In this document: positions 1-5,885 of the stretch, piece by piece
Layout of the letters: each line of letters opens with the position of its first letter
Position numbering within the stretch: the stretch's first letter is position 1
DNA from: an uncultured Microbacteriaceae bacterium
GTDB lineage: Bacteria > Actinomycetota > Actinomycetes > Actinomycetales > Microbacteriaceae
Assembly (NCBI GenBank): GCA_934661165.1
Contig: CAKUJB010000074.1
Span: 1 to 6,461 of the forward strand
Direction of reading: 5' to 3'
DNA: 6,461 nucleotides
The notes under the pieces: generated by a model
Databases searched by the model: none
Told to the model about the DNA's origin: nothing
What the model saw: the letters and a program-made list of their open reading frames with translations, nothing else
Made by a program: the position numbers and the translations under genes

Positions 1-2214
1 GATCCGCCCGTCGAGGAGGGTGCCGCCGAGGTCGTCCGCGCCGGCGCGCAGCAGAACGCCCGCCGCCTCGGGGCCGACGCGCGGCCACGGCACCTGGATG
101 TGCCGGATGCTCGCGCCGAGCATGAGCCGGGCGACGGCGAACATCGCGCGGTGCTCGTCGATCGTCGAGCGCCCGCGCTGCAGCGGGATGCCCCAGCCGG
201 GCAGCGGCGCCGGGACGAGCTCCGTGAAGCCGCCGTGCGCCTCCTGGATCTCCCGGAGTCGTCTCAGGTGCGCGATCCGGTCGCCGCGGGTCTCGATGTG
301 GCCGTAGAACATGCCGGAGGAGGTCCGCACGCCCGCCGCGTGCTCGGCGCGGATGATCTCCTCCCAGCGCTCGACCGGGAGGTCGCCCGGCGCGACGGTC
401 TGCCGGATCGACTCGGACAGGATCTTGAGCCCCGTGCCGGGCATCGTGTCGACCCCCGCCTCGAGGAGCGCGCCGATCGCGCGCCCGAGCCCGAGGCCGC
501 CGCGCTCGGCGAGGTCGTCGACGTCGGCGGGGCGGAATGCGTGGAGGTGGATCCCCGGCGCCGTCGCCTTCACGATCCGCGCCATCTCGAGGTAGCCGCT
601 CGGGTCCTCGCTCGTCGGGATGCGGCCCTGGATGCAGATCTCCGTCGCACCGAGCTCGACGGCGTCGGCGACGATCCGCTCGAGCGCCGCGGGTCCGAAG
701 GTGCCGGGGTCGCCGTGGTCGCCGAGGGCGCGCCAGCCCGTGCTCGTCACGTTGCGGTTGACGACCATCGTCACGACGTCGCCGGCCTGGTGGCGCCTCG
801 CGGCATCCGCCTCGGCGACGAGGTCCTCGAGCTCCTGTCCGGAGGCGAGGAGCGCGACCTCGAGCTCGGCGTCCCGCCAGCCCGGCGTCCCCGACGGCCG
901 CAGGAATGCGTCGGACACGGCCGCGGCGCCCTCGCCGCTGGCGGTGCCCGCGTCCCCCGCGCCCGCCGAGCCCGCGCCGTCGCGACCTGTCGCGTCCATC
1001 CCCGGCCCCCGCATTCCTCCCGATGCCGTCCCGGTCGCCGCGAGCCCATCCTCGCCCGCGAGCGCGAGGACGGCCGGACGGAGATCCGGGTCGATCCAAT
1101 CCTGCCCGAGGACGTACTCGGGGTGCGCGGTGAGGCGCTCGCGGAGCTCGAAGCCGCCTGCCGCGGTGAGTGCGGCGAGCGAGGCGATCTCGGGCCAGGG
1201 CCGCTCGGGGTTGACGTGGTCGGGGGTGAGCGGCGACACGCCGCCCCAGTCGTCGACGCCGGCGGCGAGGAGGGCGGCGCAGCCCTCGGGGTCGGAGAGG
1301 TTCGGCGGCGCCTGGATGCGCGCGCCCGCCCCGAGCACGAGCCGCGCGGCCGCGACCGCCGCGAGGTACTCCTCGGTGTCCGCGTCGGGGGCGTCGCGCA
1401 TCGGCGTGCCGGGCTTCGCGCGGAAGTTCTGGATGATGACCTCCTGCACGTGGCCGTGGCGCACGGCGAGGTCGCGGAGAGCCAGAAGCGACTCGGCGCG
1501 ATCGGCGAGCGTCTCCCCGATGCCGATGAGGAGCCCCGTCGTGAACGGGATCCGCAGCTCGCCGGCGTCCTCGAGGACGCGGAGGCGGACGGCCGGCTCC
1601 TTGTCGGGCGAGCCGTAGTGGACCTCACCGGGCTCGGACCAGAGCCGCTCGGAGGTCGTCTCGAGCATCATGCCCATCGAGGGGGACACGCGGCGCAGGC
1701 GCGCGAGCTCGTCGCGGGACATGACGCCCGGGTTCATGTGGACGAGCAGGCCGGTCTCGGCGGTGACGCGCCGTGCCATCGCCTCGAGGTAGTCGATCGT
1801 CGACGCGTAGCCGTGCCGGTCGAGCCACACGCGCGCCTCCGGCCACCGCGCCTCGGGCCGGTCGCCGAGCGTGAAGAGCGCCTCCTTGCAGCCGAGCGCC
1901 GCACCCTCGCGGGCGACGCGGAGGATCTCGTCGGGCGACATCATGACGGGCTTGCCGAGCTTCAGCAGCTGGCCCGGGGTGTCGACGAACGTGCAGTAGT
2001 GGCAGCGGTCCCGGCAGAGCGTCGTCACCGGCACGAAGACCTTGCGCGAGTACGTGATGATGCCCGGCCGCCCCGCTGCCGCGAGCCCCTCGTCGCGCAG
2101 CGCCGCGGCCTCGGCCATGAGGGCGGTCAGCGCCGCGCCCCGGGATCCGAGCATGCCCACGACGGCGTCGACGGCCGACCCGTTCGACGCCCGCGTAGCT
2201 CGGGTGAGCGTCAT
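1..2214 (-). CDS. fbiC: FbiC-type bifunctional FO synthase (CofG-CofH fusion), 3' end cut by window edge; CofH half lacks its Fe-S cysteine motif
   Basis: FbiC makes FO (7,8-didemethyl-8-hydroxy-5-deazariboflavin), the chromophore of coenzyme F420, from tyrosine and 5-amino-6-ribitylaminouracil in the cytoplasm, using two radical-SAM halves. The frame is open for 738 codons with no stop and continues past position 1; by comparison with FbiC I expect some 40 more residues. The CofG half (about residues 50-385) is canonical: C67, C71 and C74 form CxxxCxxC in TLCRDRCHYCTF, followed by EALFTLGDRPE (112-121), MMLETTS (182-188), QNFRAKPGTPM (262-272), QAPPNL (301-306) and DDWGGVSP (321-328). A Gly/Ala-rich linker (about 385-435) leads to the CofH half: VNRNV at 485-489, GATEICIQG at 522-530, HLHAF at 556-560, FYGHIE at 636-641, GGFTELVP at 661-668, LGGTL at 729-733. 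CofH normally has CxxxCxxC right after VNRN; here that loop is missing and C527 is the only cysteine of this half, so full FO synthase activity is doubtful. Start chosen at 2214 from a -10 element 6 nt upstream; an in-frame ATG at 2265 would add 17 residues. Homology is very sure, activity is not. Confidence 0.9.
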   Translation of the reverse strand, partial: MTLTRATRASNGSAVDAVVGMLGSRGAALTALMAEAAALRDEGLAAAGRPGIITYSRKVFVPVTTLCRDRCHYCTFVDTPGQLLKLGKPVMMSPDEILRVAREGAALGCKEALFTLGDRPEARWPEARVWLDRHGYASTIDYLEAMARRVTAETGLLVHMNPGVMSRDELARLRRVSPSMGMMLETTSERLWSEPGEVHYGSPDKEPAVRLRVLEDAGELRIPFTTGLLIGIGETLADRAESLLALRDLAVRHGHVQEVIIQNFRAKPGTPMRDAPDADTEEYLAAVAAARLVLGAGARIQAPPNLSDPEGCAALLAAGVDDWGGVSPLTPDHVNPERPWPEIASLAALTAAGGFELRERLTAHPEYVLGQDWIDPDLRPAVLALAGEDGLAATGTASGGMRGPGMDATGRDGAGSAGAGDAGTASGEGAAAVSDAFLRPSGTPGWRDAELEVALLASGQELEDLVAEADAARRHQAGDVVTMVVNRNVTSTGWRALGDHGDPGTFGPAALERIVADAVELGATEICIQGRIPTSEDPSGYLEMARIVKATAPGIHLHAFRPADVDDLAERGGLGLGRAIGALLEAGVDTMPGTGLKILSESIRQTVAPGDLPVERWEEIIRAEHAAGVRTSSGMFYGHIETRGDRIAHLRRLREIQEAHGGFTELVPAPLPGWGIPLQRGRSTIDEHRAMFAVARLMLGASIRHIQVPWPRVGPEAAGVLLRAGADDLGGTLLDGRI

Positions 2215-2220
2215 CGGGCC

Positions 2221-2250
2221 AGCGTACGCCGCAGGTCGCGGGGGTCCGAA
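2221..2250 (-). promoter_or_regulatory. Putative fbiC promoter placing the transcript start at the ATG (leaderless)
   Basis: Read on the minus strand, the hexamer TACGCT (2226 to 2221) fits the actinobacterial -10 consensus TANNNT. It is followed by exactly six bases, GGCCCG, and then the ATG at 2214. With a usual -12 to -7 placement, the A of the ATG is +1. A weak -35 candidate, TTCGGA (2250 to 2245), lies 18 bp upstream and matches TTGACA at only three positions. No Shine-Dalgarno sequence is visible before this ATG, which agrees with leaderless translation. Inferred from sequence pattern only. Confidence 0.45.
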
Positions 2251-2279
2251 TCGGGGGCGGCGCATTCGTGCATTGACGC

Positions 2280-2367
2280 AGCAGGTCGGCTGCGCGACAC
2301 GAGGACGGATGCGCGACAGCAGGACGAATGCGCGGGATCCGTCCTGCGCTCGCGCATCCGACCTGCT
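2280..2367. repeat. Long imperfect hairpin with outer inverted repeat in the nhaA-fbiC gap
   Basis: The 172-bp gap between the nhaA stop and the fbiC start (2215-2386) has no gene that I can support. Its core is an inverted repeat with 21-nt arms at 2306-2326 and 2340-2360: 19 of 21 positions pair, the two mismatches are adjacent (2317-2318 against 2348-2349), and the loop is 13 nt (2327-2339). Outside it, 2280-2288 (agcaggtcg) is complementary to 2359-2367, giving a possible outer stem with an asymmetric bulge. A further 9-nt complement links 2260-2268 (gcgcattcg) with 2325-2333, allowing an alternative fold. The element lies just after nhaA, so it could act as a terminator or 3'-end stabiliser, but no T-tract follows on either strand. 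It could also be a mobile REP-like element or a protein-binding site. Confidence 0.6.
2291..2328. repeat. Imperfect 19-bp tandem repeat, two copies
   Basis: Copies at 2291-2309 and 2310-2328 match at 16 of 19 positions and share tgcgcgaca at the start and aggacg near the end. A third tgcgcg follows at 2329, still on the 19-bp period, but the rest of that unit diverges. The second copy overlaps the left arm of the large hairpin. Two near-identical sites about two helical turns apart upstream of fbiC would suit a dimeric regulator, but nothing in the window identifies one. Confidence 0.5.
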
Positions 2368-2386
2368 GAGGTGCGGCGCGGCGTGC

Positions 2387-3694
2387 TCAGCCGTCCCCGG
2401 CGTCGCGCGCCGCGCGCCGGGCCGCCGCCGGCAGCAGCACCGCCCCGAGGACGGCCGCCGTGAGACTGCCCGCGAGGACCGCGAGCTTCGCCGCCGCGGC
2501 GCGCGGGTCGTCGGGGAAGGCGAGCTCGGCGATGAGCATCGCGACCGTGAAGCCGATCCCCGTGAGCGCCGCGATCGGCCACAGGTCACGGAGCCGCAGG
2601 CCGTCGGCCAGGCGCAGCGGCGTAACGGCGGTCAGCAGCGCGGCCGTGCCCATGACGCCCGCGACCTTGCCGGCGAGCAGGCCGAGGCCGACCCCGAGGA
2701 AGACCGCGGTCTCCGCGGTGCCGAAGGCTGCGGCGTCGATCTCGACCCCGGCCGCGAAGAAGGCGAAGACCGGCAGGACGACGAGCGTCGACCACGGCAG
2801 CACTCGGGCGAGGAGGAGGTGCGTGCGCGGGGCCCGCTCGATGTGGATCGCGGTCGCGGGCACGCTGAGGCCGAGCAGCACACCGGCGATCGTCGCGTGG
2901 ACGCCGGAGGCGTGCATCGCGGTCCACGCGATGAGCGCGAGCGGGACGAGGCCCCACCATGGCGCGCGCCGGCTGCGCACGAGCCAGGCGAACGCGCCGA
3001 TCGCGACCGCCGAGACGAGGAGCCAGCGCGCGTCGATCGTCGCGGTGTAGGCGACGGCGATGACGGCGATCGCGAGGAGGTCGTCGACGACGGCGAGGGT
3101 GAGGAGGAATGCGCGGAGCGCGAGCGGCAGCCGCCTCCCGAAGACGGCGAGGATGCCGACCGCGAAGGCGATGTCGGTCGCGCTCGGGATCGCCCAGCCG
3201 CGTGCCGACCCGGGCTCGCCGGCGATGAGGACGACGGCGAGGAAGACGAGCGCGGGGCCGAGCATGCCGCCGATCGCCGCGGCGACCGGGACCGCGGCCG
3301 TCCTGGGGTTGCGCAGTGAGCCGGCGGCGAACTCGTGCTTGAGCTCGGCCCCGACCGCGAAGAAGAAGATCGCGAGGAGTCCGTCGGTGACCCAGTGGGC
3401 GACGTCGAGGCGGAGCCCGAGTGCGTCGGGGCCGAGCTCGAACCCCGCGAGCGACTGGAAGCCGTCACGCCACGGGGAGTTCGCCCAGACGAGGCCGAGG
3501 ATCGCGGCGCCGAGCAGGAGGCCGCCCGCGAGCAGCTCGTTGTCCGCCCACACGCGGAAGGCACTGCCGGCGAGGCGGCGGGCCACGCGGGTCCGGAGCA
3601 TGAGCTCGGTGCGTCGCCGACGGCCGCGTCGCTCGCCACCGGGGGCGGGCGTCGGTGCTGCGGGCGGCGGGGTCTCGGGCACGGGCGGCTCCAT
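2387..3694 (-). CDS. nhaA: NhaA-family Na+/H+ antiporter
   Basis: An inner-membrane antiporter of 435 residues that, in the family, exchanges cytoplasmic Na+ for external H+ and so controls sodium tolerance and pH. Recognisable segments in order are WANSPW (70-75), FFFAVGAELKHEF (110-122), IPSATDIAFAVG (169-180), LAVVDDLLAI (200-209), SGVHATIAGV (263-272), LPVFAFFAAGV (307-317), AGKVAG (341-346) and TGIGFTVAMLIAELAF (378-393). D204 and D205 correspond to the ion-binding aspartate pair D163/D164 of E. coli NhaA, T173/D174 to T132/D133, K343 to K300 and H266 to H225. Most of the chain is hydrophobic, as expected for about 12 helices. The first 30 residues are a Pro/Arg-rich tail longer than in the E. 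coli protein (388 aa). The ATG at 3694 is the most upstream possible, because an in-frame TGA sits at 3709-3707, but no Shine-Dalgarno is visible. The usual FANAGV segment reads FFAAGV here. The gene stands alone, with gaps of 95 and 172 bp to its neighbours. Confidence 0.95.
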   Translation of the reverse strand: MEPPVPETPPPAAPTPAPGGERRGRRRRTELMLRTRVARRLAGSAFRVWADNELLAGGLLLGAAILGLVWANSPWRDGFQSLAGFELGPDALGLRLDVAHWVTDGLLAIFFFAVGAELKHEFAAGSLRNPRTAAVPVAAAIGGMLGPALVFLAVVLIAGEPGSARGWAIPSATDIAFAVGILAVFGRRLPLALRAFLLTLAVVDDLLAIAVIAVAYTATIDARWLLVSAVAIGAFAWLVRSRRAPWWGLVPLALIAWTAMHASGVHATIAGVLLGLSVPATAIHIERAPRTHLLLARVLPWSTLVVLPVFAFFAAGVEIDAAAFGTAETAVFLGVGLGLLAGKVAGVMGTAALLTAVTPLRLADGLRLRDLWPIAALTGIGFTVAMLIAELAFPDDPRAAAAKLAVLAGSLTAAVLGAVLLPAAARRAARDAGDG

Positions 3695-3756
3695 GGTCGG
3701 TGCGCGTCACCGCGTCGTCCGCGGCGGCCGACCAGACTTCCCGGCACCCCGGATCG

Positions 3757-3762
3757 AGCCTA
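3757..3762 (-). promoter_or_regulatory. Possible -10 element for nhaA
   Basis: TAGGCT on the minus strand fits TANNNT and lies in the 95-bp gap before nhaA. It would give a leader of about 55 nt. No convincing -35 hexamer is seen at the expected distance, so this is only a candidate. Confidence 0.25.
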
Positions 3763-3773
3763 GCCGCCCGCCG

Positions 3774-3789
3774 GGCGCGATCCCGCGCC
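3774..3789 (-). terminator. Short GC hairpin directly after the aminotransferase stop
   Basis: On the minus strand GGCGCG, a GGAT loop and CGCGCC form a perfect 6-bp all-GC stem that begins at the first base after the TGA. A second small stem, with 5-bp arms at 3765-3769 and 3773-3777, overlaps it and is mutually exclusive. There is no U-tract. It may end or attenuate the transporter-aminotransferase transcript, but so short a GC hairpin can occur by chance in this base composition. Confidence 0.3.
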
Positions 3790-5082
3790 TCAGCCCAGCG
3801 CGGCCGCCGCGTCCCCGAGGGCCCCGTCGAGCGCCTCGAGCATGAAGCCGAGCTCGTCGGCGGTGATCGTGAGCGGCGGCGTGATCATGAGGGCGTCGTT
3901 GTAGCCGCCCGAGGCCGCGTAGATGATGAGGCCGCGGTCGGCGGCGGCCCGGGTGACGGCGGCGGCGACGGAGCCGAGCGGCTGGTCGTCGCGGCGGACG
4001 AGCTCGACGCCCTGGAGCAGCCCGATGCCACGGGTGTCCGCGATGATCGGGTGGCGCTCGCGCAGCTCCCGGAGTCGCGCGGCGAGCACCTCGCCCGAGG
4101 CGGCGGCGAGCTCCTCGACCCGCTCCCGTCGGCTCACCTCGAAGACGGCGAGCGCGGTCGACAGCGACAGCGGGTTGCCGGCGTAGGTGTGGCCGCCGAG
4201 GATGCGGCCGGAGCCGTCCTCGAGCGCGGAGAGCACCTTGCGGCTCAGCAGCGTCGCCGCGACAGGGGTGTAGCCGGCGCCGAGGCCCTTGCCGAGGCTG
4301 ACGATGTCGGGCTTGACGCCCCAGTGGTCGGCGGCGAGCGGCTTGCCCGTGCGGCCCATGCCCGACATGATCTCGTCGGCGATGAGGAGCACGCCGAACT
4401 CGTCGCAGAGCGCACGCAGACCCTGCAGGTAGCCGTCCGGCGGCGTGTTCGCCCCGAAGGTCGCGCCGCCGACGGGCTCGACGAACACGCCGGCGAGCGT
4501 GTCCGCTTGGGTCGCGATGACCTCGCGCGCGCCGGCGAGGAGCCGGGTGGCGTACTCGGCCTCGGTGAGCCCCTGACCGTCGAGGAATGCGTGCGGCGTC
4601 GGCAGCTTCGGGAAGTCGAGCGCGAGATCGCCGAGGACGACGCGACGGGTGTGCCCGGACAGCGAGAGACTGCCGAGCGTGCTCCCGTGGAAGCCGAACT
4701 CGTGCGAGAGGAACCAGTGCCGCTGCGGCTGCCCGATCTCCCGGAAGTACTGCAGCGCGAACTGCATCGCCGCCTCGTTCGCCTCCGCCCCGCTGTTGAC
4801 GAACCAGGCCCCCGCGTAGCCCGTCCACTCGGTCAGCTGCCGGGCGACCTCGTCGGCCTCCGCGCTCGTGAACGCGCCGCGGTGCGTGTACGTGACGCGC
4901 GACGCCTGCTCGGCGATCGCCGCGACGACCTCGGGCCGGCTGTGCCCGATGTTCACGACGACGGCGCCCGAGCTGCCGTCGAGGTACCGCTTGCCGTCGG
5001 TGTCGTAGAGCCACACGCCCTCGGCGTGCGAGATCGTGCGGAGGTCCGCGTTGAGCTGGTTGTGGATGAGGGGGGATGACAT
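3790..5082 (-). CDS. Class-III PLP-dependent aminotransferase (omega-transaminase-like)
   Basis: A cytoplasmic enzyme of 430 residues, usual length for the family, expected to move an amino group between an amine or amino acid and a keto acid using pyridoxal phosphate. Visible motifs are the N-terminal GVWLYDTDGKRYLDGSSG (22-39), the cofactor-phosphate loop NSGAEANEAA (96-105), HGST (132-135), LLIADEIMSGMGRTG (232-246) with D236 for the pyridine nitrogen, SLGKGLGAGYTP (262-273) with K265 as the Schiff-base lysine, and GGHTYAGNPLS (296-306) with T299 as the phosphate-contacting threonine. All key residues are present, so it should be active. The frame stays open far upstream through the ATPase gene, but homology begins at the ATG at 5082, which lies 2 bp after the ATPase stop; a weak AGGCGG lies upstream. 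This position suggests it acts on what the transporter imports. The substrate cannot be named: beta-alanine, GABA, diamino acid and other omega-amino acid transaminases share these motifs. Confidence 0.9.
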   Translation of the reverse strand: MSSPLIHNQLNADLRTISHAEGVWLYDTDGKRYLDGSSGAVVVNIGHSRPEVVAAIAEQASRVTYTHRGAFTSAEADEVARQLTEWTGYAGAWFVNSGAEANEAAMQFALQYFREIGQPQRHWFLSHEFGFHGSTLGSLSLSGHTRRVVLGDLALDFPKLPTPHAFLDGQGLTEAEYATRLLAGAREVIATQADTLAGVFVEPVGGATFGANTPPDGYLQGLRALCDEFGVLLIADEIMSGMGRTGKPLAADHWGVKPDIVSLGKGLGAGYTPVAATLLSRKVLSALEDGSGRILGGHTYAGNPLSLSTALAVFEVSRRERVEELAAASGEVLAARLRELRERHPIIADTRGIGLLQGVELVRRDDQPLGSVAAAVTRAAADRGLIIYAASGGYNDALMITPPLTITADELGFMLEALDGALGDAAAALG

Positions 5083-5084
5083 TG

Positions 5085-5885
5085 CTAGAGGACCGCCTGA
5101 ATGAATTCTCTGGTTCGTTGATGAATGGGGTTGCCGATGATCTGCGACGGCGGACCGGTTTCGACGATGGTGCCGTCCGACATGAACACGACGCGATCCG
5201 CGACCTGCTGCGCGAATCCCATCTCGTGCGTGACCACGACCATAGTCATGCCGCTCTCGGCGAGGTCGCGCATGACGGCGAGCACCTCGCCCACGAGCTC
5301 GGGGTCGAGCGCGCTCGTCGGCTCGTCGAAGAGCATGAGCTCCGGATCCATGGCGAGCGCGCGGGCGATTGCGACGCGCTGCTGCTGCCCGCCCGAGAGC
5401 TGCGAGGGGTAGGCCTGCGCCTTGTCGGCGAGCCCGACACGGGCGAGCAGCTGGTGCGCGCGGTCGACCGCGGCGCGGCGCGGAAGCCGCCTGACCCCGA
5501 CCGGCCCTTCGATGATGTTCTGCAGTGCGGTCATGTGCGGGAACAGGTTGAAGTGCTGGAACACCATCCCGATGCGCTCCCGCCGCTTGCACACCTCGCG
5601 CTGGGACAGCTCGTGGAGGCGGTTGCGGTCCTGCCGATAGCCGATGAGGCGGCCGTTGATGCGGATGATGCCGCCCTCGATCGACTCGAGGTGGTTGAGC
5701 GTTCGCAGCAGCGTCGTCTTGCCTGAGCCTGACGGGCCGATGAGGCACACCACCTCGCCGCGTTCGACAATGAGGTCGACATCGCGGAGGACGTCGTTGT
5801 GCCCGTAGCGCTTCGTGACCCCGATGGCCTCGACGGCGGGCACCGCGTGCTCGGTGGCGACCGCGGTGGCGGATTGTGCGGTCAT
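5085..5885 (-). CDS. Polar amino-acid ABC transporter, ATP-binding subunit (GlnQ/HisP family)
   Basis: The cytoplasmic ATPase subunit (266 aa) that powers an amino-acid importer. It shows every ABC motif: Walker A GPSGSGKT (50-57), Q-loop Q110 in MVFQHFNLFPHMT, signature LSGGQQQR (163-170), Walker B LMLFDE (183-188), D-loop SALD (191-194) and H-loop H220 in VVTHEMGFA. The FNLFPHMT segment and the THEMGFA segment are typical of the polar amino-acid subfamily (GlnQ, HisP, ArtP). A somewhat long, charged stretch at 82-105, between the beta-sheet and the Q-loop, contains YRQDRNRLHELSQREV and is longer than in E. coli GlnQ. The first 15 or so residues are an Ala-rich tail. The ATG at 5885 overlaps the permease TGA (ATGA), and a strong purine-rich GGGAGAGGGG lies 7 nt upstream, so the start is well supported. 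The stop is followed after 2 bp by the aminotransferase. Confidence 0.95.
   Translation of the reverse strand: MTAQSATAVATEHAVPAVEAIGVTKRYGHNDVLRDVDLIVERGEVVCLIGPSGSGKTTLLRTLNHLESIEGGIIRINGRLIGYRQDRNRLHELSQREVCKRRERIGMVFQHFNLFPHMTALQNIIEGPVGVRRLPRRAAVDRAHQLLARVGLADKAQAYPSQLSGGQQQRVAIARALAMDPELMLFDEPTSALDPELVGEVLAVMRDLAESGMTMVVVTHEMGFAQQVADRVVFMSDGTIVETGPPSQIIGNPIHQRTREFIQAVL

Noticed and set aside
2263..2265. In-frame upstream ATG for fbiC
   Set aside because: It has no Shine-Dalgarno or suitable -10 element, and the added 17 residues are Pro/Arg-rich. The ATG at 2214 has a well-placed TANNNT hexamer. It cannot be fully excluded.
100..2463. A 787-codon open frame on the plus strand, plus other long plus-strand frames over fbiC
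   Set aside because: They are antisense to a gene with clear family motifs. Their translation is Arg/Ala/Glu-rich with no recognisable motif, as expected opposite GC-rich coding DNA.
3655..5079. A 474-codon plus-strand frame and a 435-codon minus-strand frame (3707-5014) over the aminotransferase
   Set aside because: Both are shadow frames of a strongly supported gene, with low-complexity composition and no family features.
5083..5748. Upstream extension of the aminotransferase frame to a 652-residue protein
   Set aside because: The extra 222 residues lie out of frame within the ATPase gene, are Arg/Pro/Ala-rich and show no homology; family similarity begins at the ATG at 5082.
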